The position numbers were made by a program, and so were the translations under genes. From Salicibibacter cibi (GTDB lineage: Bacteria; Bacillota; Bacilli; Bacillales; Marinococcaceae): 64,000 bases of DNA. Below are positions 48,846 through 58,129 of this stretch, piece after piece (the first letter of the stretch is position 1; the number at the start of each line of letters is the position of its first letter). The notes below the pieces were generated by a model. That model was not told where the DNA came from. It saw only the letters and a program-made list of their open reading frames with translations, and ran no database searches. The stretch is from assembly GCF_016495865.1 (NCBI RefSeq), contig NZ_CP054706.1, positions 3,038,001 through 3,102,000 on the forward strand, written 5' to 3'.

Positions 48846-49610
48846 TTATTCATGCCTCCGGCGATGAATCACATCGGCGCCTCCGGTTACTTCAACAATC
48901 GTGCCGGTAACCATATCCGCATCATCGTCAGCAAAGTAAAGCACCGTGCGTGCGATATCCTCCCCTGTTCCGGAACGGCCCACCGGTGTATGAGCGTCTG
49001 GGTGCTTCCTGCTTTCAGCAATCGTGCTTTCTTTCCATTCTCCGACAATCATCCCGGGACAAACCATATTCGCCGTAATCCCATGCTCCGCTTCTTCAAT
49101 GGCCACGGTCCTGATCAGAGAAGCCAACCCAGCTTTTGCTGCCCCAAATGCTCCGCGATACAGCCACCCCGGTGCATTGCCAACATCTTGATAGCCATAA
49201 GCGATAATGCGTCCGAATTTTTGCTTCCGCATTTGCGGCAAAGCTTGTTGCAACATCGTGAACATCGCCGTTAAGTTCCCGCTCACCATTTCCTTCCATT
49301 CATCAGCCTGGTAATCATGGATTTTTTTTCGTTCAAATATGTACGGACCTGCATTGTTAACCAATACATCCAAACGGCCGAATCGTTGGATCGCGGCGGC
49401 GAATAAACGCTCTATGTCCCCTTGATCGGTTACATCGGCCTGTACCGCGTGCAAGCGAGTGTCATCCAACTCCAATGCGGCGCGCAAATGTTGAACCGCT
49501 TGCGCATCATTTCTGTAACTGACCGTAACGGTGTATCCTTCATACAAAAGGGCTTCGGTCACTTTGCGCCCAAGCCCTTTCGCACCTGCCGTAACGATTG
49601 CGTGCCTCAT
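48846..49610 (-). CDS. ytkK: Short-chain dehydrogenase/reductase (YtkK-like)
   Basis: 254 residues. N-terminal TAGAKGLGRKVTEALLYEG (TGxxxGxG-type with Ala for one Gly), NNAGPYIFERK, catalytic Tyr/Lys present in modified form (YRGAFGAAKAGLASLIRTVA), and PGMIVGEWKEST. The usual Y-x3-K is seen as Y-RG-A-F-G-A-A-K with a longer spacing, which may reduce or alter catalysis. Related to 3-oxoacyl-ACP reductases; B. subtilis ytkK is the positional match. Confidence 0.85.
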   Translation of the reverse strand: MRHAIVTAGAKGLGRKVTEALLYEGYTVTVSYRNDAQAVQHLRAALELDDTRLHAVQADVTDQGDIERLFAAAIQRFGRLDVLVNNAGPYIFERKKIHDYQADEWKEMVSGNLTAMFTMLQQALPQMRKQKFGRIIAYGYQDVGNAPGWLYRGAFGAAKAGLASLIRTVAIEEAEHGITANMVCPGMIVGEWKESTIAESRKHPDAHTPVGRSGTGEDIARTVLYFADDDADMVTGTIVEVTGGADVIHRRRHE

Positions 49611-49782
49611 CTCCGGATCCTCCTGCTATCTTTCTTTTCATTTTACTACGTTTTCATTCGGAATAAAAGATCGAAGGCTTTTTCTTCAACAGTCCCAAAA
49701 TATAGGCACTGTTTCCGGAAACGCGAAAATATCTATTCCCTCCGTTTGGGGAATTACAAAGTGGAAAACGAAACCTTATATT

Positions 49783-50017
49783 AGGGATTGCTGAACAACT
49801 TGCAGCTATCAGCTGAAGCCGGGATGTCACTTCCATGGCTTCGCTTTCCGCGGACGAACGGTCAAACCTCCTCGCGCAAAACCGTCGCTGCGGGGGCTTG
49901 ACGCGTCCGTTTTGATGTCTACGCCATTGCTGCGTCATGATTTCCTTGCATCCAGTTTTGGCAACGCCAACGGAAAATGCTTATGTGCCAGTCTTTTTCC
50001 GTTATTCAGCAGTCCCT
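49783..50017 (-). mobile_element. MITE-like inverted-repeat element, copy 5, internally deleted
   Basis: 235 bp: both ends are intact and flanked by ATATT (49778-49782 and 50018-50022). About 50 bp around the poly-T tract (the CCATCCCTCCGTACGTTGCC region) are missing compared with the other copies. Confidence 0.85.
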
Positions 50018-50084
50018 ATATTAGATGGCCCGACTCAATATTCGATTAAGAAATGGTTTGTACTTTGACTTCACCCTATTCCTG

Positions 50085-50231
50085 CTAATCTTTGTCCTTT
50101 TCTTCTTTTGCATGTGCTTTCTTCTCGTCGTCACTTGCAATCTGGTAACTTTTTAGCATCTGCTCATGGACGATCTCGTCCCCGTCTTTTTTCTTTTTCA
50201 ATGAATTTTCACGTTTAAAATCTTTCTTCAA
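50085..50231 (-). CDS. Small highly charged protein, possible
   Basis: 48 codons from a TTG at 50231, six bases after AGTAGGTG. The product is hydrophilic (LKKDFKRENSLKKKKDGDE, then SDDEKKAHAKEEKDKD) with strong coding bias to Lys, Glu and Asp. Too short for confident family assignment. It is divergent from the stress-protein gene. Confidence 0.4.
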   Translation of the reverse strand: MKKDFKRENSLKKKKDGDEIVHEQMLKSYQIASDDEKKAHAKEEKDKD

Positions 50232-50309
50232 CGGGTACACCTACTTCTAGATATTTTTATTTATTTTTCCCTTAATCCACCGCACTATACCTTTGAAGGA
50301 GGAAATTAA

Positions 50310-50786
50310 ATGCGTCGTTACAACAAAATTTTGGTAGGGGTCGATGGTTCCAATGAATCAAGCTTCACCTTTGAACAAGCATGTGAATTTGCCGTAGATC
50401 AAAATGCAACCTTGTACATTACCACAGTGATCGATACGAAGACGTTTGCAACGATCGAACGCTTCGATCGCCAAATCGTCAAAAAAGCTGAAGAGCAAGG
50501 GTATGAAACGCTTAACAGGTTTAAAGAGAAAGCATTAGAAAAAGGCGTTCCGAACGTGGAAACCATATTGGATTTCGGCTCCCCGAAAGTTCGCATCACG
50601 CGGCACATCGCGCCAAACCATGACATTGATCTGATATTGGCCGGTGCGACAGGCGCAAATCGTGTCGAACGAATGGTTATCGGCAGTGTATCCGAAGCAA
50701 TTGTGCGCCACGCGCCTTGTGATGTACTTATCGTTAGATGGGACCGGCAATTGTCGAGCGAAGATGACGGACAGTTGGAAGAATAA
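50310..50786 (+). CDS. Universal stress protein (UspA family)
   Basis: 158 residues; ribosome site AAGGAGG. UspA fold: NKILVGVDGSNESSFTFEQA at the start and the ATP-binding motif GATGANRVERMVIGSVSEAIV (G-x2-G-x9-GS) followed by HAPCDVLIVR. Cytoplasmic nucleotide-binding protein of stress physiology. Stands alone between two MITE copies. Confidence 0.92.
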   Translation: MRRYNKILVGVDGSNESSFTFEQACEFAVDQNATLYITTVIDTKTFATIERFDRQIVKKAEEQGYETLNRFKEKALEKGVPNVETILDFGSPKVRITRHIAPNHDIDLILAGATGANRVERMVIGSVSEAIVRHAPCDVLIVRWDRQLSSEDDGQLEE

Positions 50787-50862
50787 ACAAAGAAAGTTGG
50801 AAGGCAATTTGAGTGCAACACTTGTATCATCCTGGAAGTAGCCTATAACAGATCTATAATAT

Positions 50863-51150
50863 AGGGATTGCTGAACAACTTGTAGCTATCAGCTGAAGCC
50901 GGGATGCCGCTTCCATGGCTTCGCTTTCCGCGGACGAACGGTCAAGCCTCCTTGCGCAAAACCGGCGCTGCGGGGGCTTGACGCGTCCGTTTTTCCGCTG
51001 GAGTCTCGCCATTGCAGCGCCATCCCTCCGTACATTGCCCGAAGTGCAAGGGTTTTTTTGCTTATAGGATGGATTTCCTTGCATCCAGCTTTGACAACAC
51101 CAACGGCAAATGCTTATGTGCCAGTCTTTTTCCATTATTAAGCAGTCCCT
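50863..51150 (-). mobile_element. MITE-like inverted-repeat element, copy 6
   Basis: 288 bp flanked by AATAT (50858-50862 and 51151-51155), between the universal stress gene and the flagellin terminator. Confidence 0.88.
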
Positions 51151-51168
51151 AATATAAGAAAGCTGTAC

Positions 51169-51198
51169 AAAAAACCCCAGCCGAAGCCGGGGTTTTTT
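51169..51198. terminator. Terminator of hag, bidirectional
   Basis: AAAAAACCCC-AGCCGAAGCC-GGGGTTTTTT: a short GC stem with internal GC/GC pairing, A-tract on one side and T-tract on the other, so it can stop both hag and plus-strand readthrough. Confidence 0.85.
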
Positions 51199-51208
51199 AT
51201 TATCAAAA

Positions 51209-52279
51209 TTACTGAAGCAACTGAAGAACCGATTGCGGCTGCTGATTTGCTTGTGCGAGCATGGACTGAGATGCTTCTGAAAGAATATTGTTCTGTGTGA
51301 ACTCCATCATTTCTCGAGCCATGTCAACGTCTCTAATGCGTGATTCTGCTGCCTGGAGATTCTCAGAAGCATTATCCAAATTTGAAATGGTATGTTCCAG
51401 CCGATTCTGCACAGCACCGAGGTTGGAACGCTCGGAAGAAACAGTATCGATGGCCGTTTGAATGTCATCAATCGCGCTGCTTGCATCCTCCTGGGTTAAA
51501 ACATTAATACCTGCTCCTTCAGAACCCGTCGTCATTGTATAGCCGCCATCTCCATCTTCATCAATATTTAATGGTTCCGCATCACCAATAACAGCAAGTT
51601 CTTCTCCATCATCTCCATCAATAGCTTCAACATCGCTCTCGCTATACCAGCTACCATCAACATCTACAGCGACAGTTTCTCCGTTCCTTTCATTTACCAG
51701 AACGTCTTGACCATCAACGCCATGAACGGTGTCCGTATCTGTTTCTAACTCAATTACGCGCTCTCCGCCTTCAACACCCAAGCTTTCGGCATCCATGTTA
51801 TCAATGCTTATGCTGATGTCTTGTCCTTCATTTGCCCCAATATGGAAGGTCATCTCTTCGAATTCGCCATTCAATAAATCCTGATTATTAAAGGATGTAT
51901 CTCTTGCTATTCGATCAATTTCTTCTGCCAATTGATCGACTTCGTCTTGTATCGCCTGTCGATCTTGTCCTTCGTTTGTGTCATTGGCTGATTGAGTGGC
52001 CAACTCACTCATTCGTTGCAGAATTTGATGCGTTTCATCCAAAGCTCCTTCTGCCGTTTGGATTAAAGAAATCCCGTCTTGTGCATTATTGCTGGCTTGA
52101 TCCAGCCCTCGAATCTGCGCCCGCATTTTCTCGGAAATCGAAAGCCCTGCTGCGTCATCACCGGCGCGGTTAATCTGCTCCCCTGATGACAATTTTTCCA
52201 TTGAGGATTGCATATTGTTTTGATTAATCCCCAATTGGCGATGGGCGTTCATCGCGCTTAAGTTGTTATTAATGATCAT
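51209..52279 (-). CDS. hag: Flagellin
   Basis: 356 residues. Main filament protein exported by the flagellar secretion system. Conserved N-terminal D0/D1 (IINNNLSAMNAHRQLGINQN, AGLSISEKMRAQIRGLDQAS, DETHQILQRMSELATQSAND) and C-terminal D1/D0 (QNRLEHTISNLDNASENLQA, SRIRDVDMAREMMEFTQNNI). The middle (about 170-265) is variable and very acidic, which fits a saline habitat. No other flagellar genes are near. Expression from a sigma-D promoter at 52434-52460. Confidence 0.96.
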   Translation of the reverse strand: MIINNNLSAMNAHRQLGINQNNMQSSMEKLSSGEQINRAGDDAAGLSISEKMRAQIRGLDQASNNAQDGISLIQTAEGALDETHQILQRMSELATQSANDTNEGQDRQAIQDEVDQLAEEIDRIARDTSFNNQDLLNGEFEEMTFHIGANEGQDISISIDNMDAESLGVEGGERVIELETDTDTVHGVDGQDVLVNERNGETVAVDVDGSWYSESDVEAIDGDDGEELAVIGDAEPLNIDEDGDGGYTMTTGSEGAGINVLTQEDASSAIDDIQTAIDTVSSERSNLGAVQNRLEHTISNLDNASENLQAAESRIRDVDMAREMMEFTQNNILSEASQSMLAQANQQPQSVLQLLQ

Positions 52280-52309
52280 ATAGATCTCCTCCGTCGTGGA
52301 AATTTTTTA

Positions 52310-52327
52310 GGGAACGTCCTTTTTCCC
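52310..52327 (-). promoter_or_regulatory. Candidate CsrA-binding hairpin in the hag leader
   Basis: On the mRNA, GGGAA and TTCCC pair around the loop AAAGGACG, which displays a GGA. This lies 31 nt upstream of the hag start, and the ribosome site CGGAGGAG holds a second GGA. In B. subtilis CsrA represses hag at such a pair of sites. Confidence 0.45.
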
Positions 52328-52433
52328 TATTATATACAAACTCCTGTTTAGGAGACTGTATCACTCTTGATGGCGTGTCCGATTTCTTTAGTCTCTTCCT
52401 CAGTAAATTCTTAGGGGCATCGCCTCACTCTTC

Positions 52434-52460
52434 ATATCGGCATTACTAGATTTTCTTTTA
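52434..52460 (-). promoter_or_regulatory. Sigma-D promoter of hag
   Basis: Minus strand: TAAA (52457-52460), exactly 15 bases, then GCCGATAT (52434-52441), a perfect match to the motility sigma factor consensus. Leader of about 148 nt. Confidence 0.88.
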
Positions 52461-52512
52461 GTGTTTTTGATATAAATCATAGATATTTAAATAAAGACCT
52501 TTTCCACGAAAA

Positions 52513-52542
52513 GAGCCGCCTACATCAACATGTAGGCGGCTC
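52513..52542 (-). terminator. Terminator of argG-argH
   Basis: Perfect 12-bp stem GAGCCGCCTACA / TGTAGGCGGCTC with a 6-base loop, just after the argH stop; TTTT follows on the minus strand. Confidence 0.8.
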
Positions 52543-52547
52543 TTTTT

Positions 52548-53930
52548 CTACTTTTCAATCGCCAATCGTTCTTTCCACCTGTCAATGACCTTGCGAACTT
52601 GCGTAAAGCCCGTGCCTCCTTCGCTGTTGCGGCGGGCCACCACTTGATAGGGGGCGAGCGTTTCGTAAATGTCTTCCTCGAAGCGGTCACTCGCCTCTCG
52701 GAAGACGGAAAGCGGACACTCGGCGAGGACGATGTCGTTTTCAATACAGTGAAGGACAAGTTTCCCTACCACTTCATGGGCTTCCCTGAACGGCATGCCT
52801 TTGGTGGCAAGATAGTCGGCGAGTTCCGTTGCATTGGAAAAATCCGAAGATACGGCTTGTGCGGTTGTTTTTTCATGGACAACCATTGAATCAACCATCC
52901 CCGTGAAAATCTTCAATGAACCTTTGACGGTTATAACCGCATCAAATACGCCTTCCTTGTCTTCTTGCATATCTTTGTTATAGGCCAATGGCAAGCTTTT
53001 TAATGTCGTTAACAAACTTACAAGACTACCATATACACGGCCTGTTTTGCCCCGAACGAGCTCTGCCATATCCGGGTTCTTTTTTTGCGGCATAATGCTG
53101 CTTCCGGTGGCAAATGTATCGTCAAGTTCAACAAAGCTGAATTCCTCGCTCGACCAAAGGATGATTTCTTCAGACAACCGGGATAAATGCATCATAATCG
53201 TAGAAGCGATACTTAAAAATTCAAGCAGGTAATCCCGATCGCTCACCGCATCCAGGCTATTTTCATAGATCGCTTCAAAGCCTAACGCTTCCGCCGTTTG
53301 CCTACGATCGATCGGGAAGGTCGTTCCTGCGAGCGCACCGGCGCCGAGCGGTGAGATGTTCACGCGTTTCAAGCTGTCACTCAGCCTGTCCGCATCACGA
53401 TCCAACATCGCCACATACGCAAGCAAATGATGCCCTATGGATATAGGCTGTGCTCGTTGCAAATGGGTATACCCAGGGATCATCGTTTCCGTATGTTCTT
53501 CAGCCCGGGTCACTAGCACCCGTTGGAAATCGCGAATCATCGCGATGATCGCTTCCGTTTCTTCACGCATAAAAAGATGCATATCTGTTGCAACTTGATC
53601 ATTTCGACTGCGAGCGGTATGAAGTTTTCCGGCAACCTCGCCGATTTCTTCCGTTAACAATCTCTCGATGTTCATATGAATATCTTCATATTTTACATCA
53701 AAGGATAGCTCTCCGTTTACTGCTTTTTTTTCCAACGTGGCAAGGCCATCGTGAATCTTTTGTCCTTCTTCCTCGCTAATAATATTGCAAGAACGGAGCA
53801 TGGCCACATGTGCCATGCTCCCTCGAATATCCTGGTCGACGAGTTTTTGGTCAAACCCGATCGACGCGCCGAATTCATCAACCCAGGCTTCCGCTTCTTT
53901 TGTAAATCGACCGCCCCACAGTTTCGTCAT
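52548..53930 (-). CDS. argH: Argininosuccinate lyase
   Basis: 460 residues. Splits argininosuccinate into arginine and fumarate, the last step of arginine synthesis. Fumarase-superfamily motifs: [52 protein letters not shown] and the signature [20 protein letters not shown]. The ATG overlaps the argG stop by four bases. Confidence 0.97.
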   Translation of the reverse strand: MTKLWGGRFTKEAEAWVDEFGASIGFDQKLVDQDIRGSMAHVAMLRSCNIISEEEGQKIHDGLATLEKKAVNGELSFDVKYEDIHMNIERLLTEEIGEVAGKLHTARSRNDQVATDMHLFMREETEAIIAMIRDFQRVLVTRAEEHTETMIPGYTHLQRAQPISIGHHLLAYVAMLDRDADRLSDSLKRVNISPLGAGALAGTTFPIDRRQTAEALGFEAIYENSLDAVSDRDYLLEFLSIASTIMMHLSRLSEEIILWSSEEFSFVELDDTFATGSSIMPQKKNPDMAELVRGKTGRVYGSLVSLLTTLKSLPLAYNKDMQEDKEGVFDAVITVKGSLKIFTGMVDSMVVHEKTTAQAVSSDFSNATELADYLATKGMPFREAHEVVGKLVLHCIENDIVLAECPLSVFREASDRFEEDIYETLAPYQVVARRNSEGGTGFTQVRKVIDRWKERLAIEK

Positions 53931-55132
53931 ACTTCCACACCGTTCTTATTGACTTTGCTGTGCACTTTCGTCGGTAATCCCCATAATTGCATAAAACCGA
54001 CGGCTGCATTGTGGTCAAACTCATCTTCCGGCGTGTATGTCGCCAATTTTTCATCATAAAGGGTGTATGGAGAAGTGCGCCCCTCAACAATGGCATGGCC
54101 TTTAAACAGTTTTACGCGAACCTTGCCGGTGACACTTTTCTGAGACTCTTTTATAAATGCTTCCAATGCCGGTCGCAAAGAAGCGAACCAGAGCCCTTTA
54201 TAAATGAGTTCTGTCAATTCTTTCGATACGACCGGTTTAAAATGAGCCATTTCACGCGGCAGCGTCAAATCTTCTAGTTCCTTGTGAGCGGTTAAAAGCG
54301 TCATCGCCCCCGGGCATTCATATACCTCACGGGATTTGATGCCGACGAGGCGGTTTTCCACGTGATCAATTCGTCCAATGCCATGGGCGCCCGCTTTTTC
54401 ATTCAAGTGCATGATCAGTTGGTCGAGTTCATAAGCGACACCATCGACGGCAACCGGTTTGCCTTGCTCAAAGTCGATTTCAATAACCTCAGGCGTATCC
54501 GGTGTTTTTTCAAGCGGATTCGTTAAGTCGTAAGCGCCCTCCGGCGGTGTTGCCCACGGATCTTCAAGAATACCGCATTCATTGCTGCGTCCCCAAAGGT
54601 TTTCATCGATAGAATATGGGTTATCGAGATCGATGGGAATCGGGATATTATGTTTTTTTGCGTATTCAATTTCTTCATCACGGGACCAACCCCACTCACG
54701 CACAGGTGCAATGACATCAAAATCCGGATTTAGTGCTTGAATGGAAACTTCAAAGCGGACTTGGTCGTTTCCTTTTCCGGTACAGCCGTGGGCAATTGTG
54801 CCTGCACCTGTTTGCTCGGCAATCTCCACGAGTTTTTTCGCGATCAACGGACGTGAAAGGGCGGAAACAAGCGGATACTTTTGCTCATACATGGCTTGCG
54901 CTTGAAGGGCAGGCAAGACGTATTCTTCTGCGAATTCTTTTTTTGCATCAACTGTATACGATTGGGTCGCTCCTACATCCAACGCTTTCTGCTTCACCGT
55001 TTCCAAGTCTTTTCCTTCCCCGACATCCAAACCAACCGCGATGACTTCATACCCTTGATCCATCAACCAACGAACGGCAACGGATGTGTCCAGCCCACCT
55101 GAATAAGCTAAGACAACTTTCTCTTTATTCAT
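53927..55132 (-). CDS. argG: Argininosuccinate synthase
   Basis: 401 residues. Joins citrulline and aspartate with ATP. N-terminal PP-loop [52 protein letters not shown] and the C-terminal [15 protein letters not shown] [17 protein letters not shown] follows GGAGGAG. Coupled to argH; ARG-box-like sites upstream. Confidence 0.97.
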   Translation of the reverse strand: MNKEKVVLAYSGGLDTSVAVRWLMDQGYEVIAVGLDVGEGKDLETVKQKALDVGATQSYTVDAKKEFAEEYVLPALQAQAMYEQKYPLVSALSRPLIAKKLVEIAEQTGAGTIAHGCTGKGNDQVRFEVSIQALNPDFDVIAPVREWGWSRDEEIEYAKKHNIPIPIDLDNPYSIDENLWGRSNECGILEDPWATPPEGAYDLTNPLEKTPDTPEVIEIDFEQGKPVAVDGVAYELDQLIMHLNEKAGAHGIGRIDHVENRLVGIKSREVYECPGAMTLLTAHKELEDLTLPREMAHFKPVVSKELTELIYKGLWFASLRPALEAFIKESQKSVTGKVRVKLFKGHAIVEGRTSPYTLYDEKLATYTPEDEFDHNAAVGFMQLWGLPTKVHSKVNKNGVEV

Positions 55133-55163
55133 GCGATCTCCTCCAATTTATCGTAATAGAACC

Positions 55164-55196
55164 GAATAAAAATTCTTTTTTAGTTATTTTTATGCA
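55164..55196 (-). promoter_or_regulatory. ARG-box-like operators upstream of argG
   Basis: GAATAAAAATTC (55164-55175) and an adjacent TGCATAAAAATAACTA on the minus strand (55181-55196) resemble the AT-rich, TGAAT-n4-ATTCA type boxes of ArgR/AhrC, about 35-65 bp upstream of the argG start. Two neighbouring boxes fit binding of the hexameric repressor. Confidence 0.5.
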
Positions 55197-55304
55197 TTGT
55201 TGTGTAAAAAAAAGAGGACGGAAACTCCTCTGTAATTTCTATTTTTAACTTTATCATGCTTTTCGCCGAAACTCAATACTTATACATAATTTTTTATACA
55301 GTGG

Positions 55305-55425
55305 AACTTCCATCAGAGCTGGGGTTCCTCTGATGACTAGTTGAACCAATCGGGGTGTTAGTCGCCCGTTAACTCTCGCTCACGGGGTTGAAGAGGGGGT
55401 TTTACGGGCGCTGACTACCGGGATA
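55305..55425. repeat. Structured palindromic segment, possible IS200/IS605-type end
   Basis: Contains CATCAGAG (55311-55318) / CTCTGATG (55328-55335) and, to its right, TAGTCGCCCGTTAA (55359-55372) facing TTTACGGGCGCTGACTA (55401-55417). Such closely packed hairpins without coding capacity resemble the right end / omega RNA region of IS200/IS605-type elements. No tnpA or tnpB frame is present. The assignment is from memory of such ends and is weak. Confidence 0.3.
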
Positions 55426-55481
55426 AAAATGTATCTTTAGTCAAATGGTGATCACAAATAAGACGGCTGTTACATCCTACC

Positions 55482-56330
55482 TTATCCTTGTTCATGCCAA
55501 CGCTCCAGCAAATATCGTTTTTCATAATAAACACCGGAGATGTCAGAAACTTGTTTTGCCAATCGGTAATTGCTATACGCTCCGTATGCAATGCCAATCA
55601 AAGGAACGCCTTGGATGAGTTTTTTCCGCAACATAAAAATCATCGCCAATTTTCCGATTTGCCGAAGCGGTTGCTGCAGCCATTCCTCATTGATAATTTG
55701 TTCGCTTCCGTTATAAAAGCCCGGAAAAGCGCCAACAATATTCTCTTTCTCCGACTCAAGCGCTTTCCACCCTTGGAATTGAGTAAAGGAAGGGGAGGAA
55801 CCGACCTCAAACACTTTCAAGGCAATCATCATTTCCGCCGGGTGACGCATATCGTAACCAAAAGCGAGCGCGGATAACTGCACCGTGCGCAAGTTGATGG
55901 CCATAAGCAGCGGGAGGTCTGCCGCAAGTAAAAACGGACCGCCAAACCCGGTGATGCCTCCCTGGCCAAAAGCGAACAGCCGCTGTTTGGCCACCATTTG
56001 CATACGAATGAATTGATTTTGTTCGAGCGTCAATTTTCGTACGTCCGTTATGGTTGTAATATCGTCCCGAAATACACGGGCCGTCGCGAGAATACGTTCT
56101 TCAACTTCCCGCTGCACGTTTGCATTTAAAATCATGCTCTGTGTATAAAAAAGAAAACGATCAACACCTTCGATCACTTTTTCCTGCCATTTTTTTGGCA
56201 ACCGTGATAATGCTTCCGCTTGCAACTCTTGCACGGACCATGTTTCCATCTCCCGATCTTCAAAATAGCGCTCTTCCCACTCGCGAATAGCATGTAATCG
56301 TTCTTCTATTTGCTCCGGTGACGATGGCAT
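55482..56330 (-). CDS. EcsC-family protein
   Basis: 282 residues from ATG 56330, after AAAGGAGGACACG; the longer frame from 56387 would overlap ytxK heavily. EcsC-like domain with amphipathic N-terminal helices and a long hydrophobic centre (FGQGGITGFGGPFLLAADLPLLMAINLRT), then KKLIQGVPLIGIAYGAYSNYRL. EcsC domain proteins are associated with secretion and membranes, but their biochemical role is unsettled. Downstream partner of ytxK. Confidence 0.85.
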   Translation of the reverse strand: MPSSPEQIEERLHAIREWEERYFEDREMETWSVQELQAEALSRLPKKWQEKVIEGVDRFLFYTQSMILNANVQREVEERILATARVFRDDITTITDVRKLTLEQNQFIRMQMVAKQRLFAFGQGGITGFGGPFLLAADLPLLMAINLRTVQLSALAFGYDMRHPAEMMIALKVFEVGSSPSFTQFQGWKALESEKENIVGAFPGFYNGSEQIINEEWLQQPLRQIGKLAMIFMLRKKLIQGVPLIGIAYGAYSNYRLAKQVSDISGVYYEKRYLLERWHEQG

Positions 56331-56346
56331 GACGACGTGTCCTCCT

Positions 56347-57345
56347 TTATCCGTTTTTGGAATGAAAAAACTGTTCGAACCATTCATTGATGCGCTTGAT
56401 CATGTCATTTAACGCTTCCGCCCGCGTAAAGGATGGTAGTTCAGCGAATAATGCTTGTGGCGGAGCCTGTACACCCGGACCGTTCTTTTGCAACAGCCAA
56501 ATGCTCTTGGCGTATTGGTCGTTTTTAAACATGGATTCCGGCAATTGCAAAAGGCCGAGCGTTACCGCTTCCTTTTTCACAAAATGATGCAAAGCTTCCG
56601 CGCCTTCGCGCGTAAACATCGTGTTCGGAATCAAATACACGGCGAATCCGCTCTGTTTAAGTGCACTCCAGGAATTTTCAAAGATTGCGTATTCAGCAGG
56701 CATTCGCCCCTCTTCGGGGTGTGTTTGAAAATCGGAAACGACCTCATCATGTGTATAATAGCCGACGGGCAAATCCGATACAATGACATCAACTTCGGGA
56801 AGTCCCCGTTGGCTGACGCTATCCATTTGCAAAATCTGCAGAGAATGGCGTTGTAAATTTGCCATTGCAAATGCGATACGGACTAACGCATCATCAACTT
56901 CAGCACCGATCGCTCCCTCCGCCTGATCTGTTTCATTCAGAATAGCCGTCAACAAATTCGCGGTACCCATCGCCGGGTCAAACAACCGAATGTTTTGTTC
57001 TTCGCCGATGAGTTTTTTTAGCAAGTAGGAGACAAAGAAAGCGACACCATCCGGGGTCATGGCATGATGGGGCTGGACGTTTTCCTTCATTCCTTTTAGG
57101 ATCGCCAATTGGAAAGCTTTGCGCACGACTTCCCGATCCAATTCCCCTTTCGGAGCGCCCGTCAACAATCGCTTAATTTTTTCTTGTACAGACTCGGAAA
57201 AAGGTTGATCGACAACACCTTGGTATAAAATATCGCCCGCTTCCGCTAATGCATCCAAGTATGTATATGTATGTTCTTCGCTTATCGTTATTGCCATTTC
57301 ATCCAATGCATGAAAAAGTTGTTCAATCTTCGTTTGTTCTGCCAA
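56347..57345 (-). CDS. ytxK: YtxK-like class I SAM-dependent methyltransferase
   Basis: 332 residues. Adenine-specific DNA methyltransferase fold of the N6_Mtase group: HHAMTPDGVAFFVSYLLKKL, SAM motif LFDPAMGTANLLTAIL (DPaxGtg type), GAEVDDALVRIAFA, and catalytic motif SDLPVGYY where the canonical NPPY is replaced by DLPVGYY. The altered motif makes ordinary DNA methylation doubtful. Same neighbours as in B. subtilis (tpx on one side). Confidence 0.88.
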   Translation of the reverse strand: MAEQTKIEQLFHALDEMAITISEEHTYTYLDALAEAGDILYQGVVDQPFSESVQEKIKRLLTGAPKGELDREVVRKAFQLAILKGMKENVQPHHAMTPDGVAFFVSYLLKKLIGEEQNIRLFDPAMGTANLLTAILNETDQAEGAIGAEVDDALVRIAFAMANLQRHSLQILQMDSVSQRGLPEVDVIVSDLPVGYYTHDEVVSDFQTHPEEGRMPAEYAIFENSWSALKQSGFAVYLIPNTMFTREGAEALHHFVKKEAVTLGLLQLPESMFKNDQYAKSIWLLQKNGPGVQAPPQALFAELPSFTRAEALNDMIKRINEWFEQFFHSKNG

Positions 57346-57417
57346 TCCCGCTCACCTCACGACTTTTATTTTACCACAGAATGGCAATGATTAAAAAACG
57401 CCTATATCGAAAAAATA

Positions 57418-57435
57418 CCCCAGCATAGGCTGAGG
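57418..57435 (-). terminator. Terminator of tpx
   Basis: Minus strand: CCTCAGC / GCTGGGG with loop CTAT (one G-U), followed by TATTTTTT, 100 bp after the tpx stop. Confidence 0.7.
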
Positions 57436-57537
57436 TTCGTCTGATTTTACATCGTTTACGATGGTAAGGCTATCCCTCATAGGGTGGGATACTTGCTTTC
57501 GTGGTACAATATCGGCTTTGCCGTCCAGAAGTTTGCT

Positions 57538-58038
57538 TCATTTCGTTTCTTTTGCTGCCGAAATAGCCGCATCATAATTTGGGTGTTCCGTTACTTCAGG
57601 CACGTATTCCGCGTGTGTAACCATCCCGTTGCTATCGAGCACGAACACGCCCCTTGCAAGCAGCCGCATTTCCTTGATGCCGATCCCGAATGCTTCTCCG
57701 AATGAGAAATCACGGTGGTCCGAAAGCATGGTGAGGTTATCGATGTCCTCTGCGGCACACCACCGTTTTTGCGCAAACGGTAAATCCGCGCTAATCGTCA
57801 GCACTTCAACGTTGTCCAATTTTGCCGCCTCTTCGTTAAATCGCCGTGTCTGTTTGGCGCAAACACCTGTATCAACCGAAGGGACCACGCTAATAACTCG
57901 GACTTTCCCCTGATGATCCCCCAAACGATGCGCTTGCATGCTCGTATCGAGCGCTTGGAAATCCGGTGCCTGATCTCCTTTTATCACTTCTGTCCCGATT
58001 AATGTCACGGGATTCCCATTGAATGTTACGTTTGCCAT
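57538..58038 (-). CDS. tpx: Thiol peroxidase
   Basis: 166 residues. Reduces hydroperoxides using thioredoxin. Atypical 2-Cys peroxiredoxin: VVPSVDTGVCAKQTRRF holds the peroxidatic Cys near 61, and KRWCAAEDIDNLTMLSD the resolving Cys near 94. PEVTEHPNYDAAIS closes the fold. Confidence 0.96.
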   Translation of the reverse strand: MANVTFNGNPVTLIGTEVIKGDQAPDFQALDTSMQAHRLGDHQGKVRVISVVPSVDTGVCAKQTRRFNEEAAKLDNVEVLTISADLPFAQKRWCAAEDIDNLTMLSDHRDFSFGEAFGIGIKEMRLLARGVFVLDSNGMVTHAEYVPEVTEHPNYDAAISAAKETK

Positions 58039-58129
58039 GATTAGTTCGCCTCCTCAGGTTCTTTTCTTTCCTCAAAGCTGTACCCTTTTTTGGCAAAAGA
58101 AAAACAACCCGGCTAAAGACGTCCATCAG

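Noticed and set aside
50050..50080. Short match to 21008-21025 (TTGTACTTTGACTT-ACC)
   Set aside because: About 17 bases only; too short to call a repeat family from this window.
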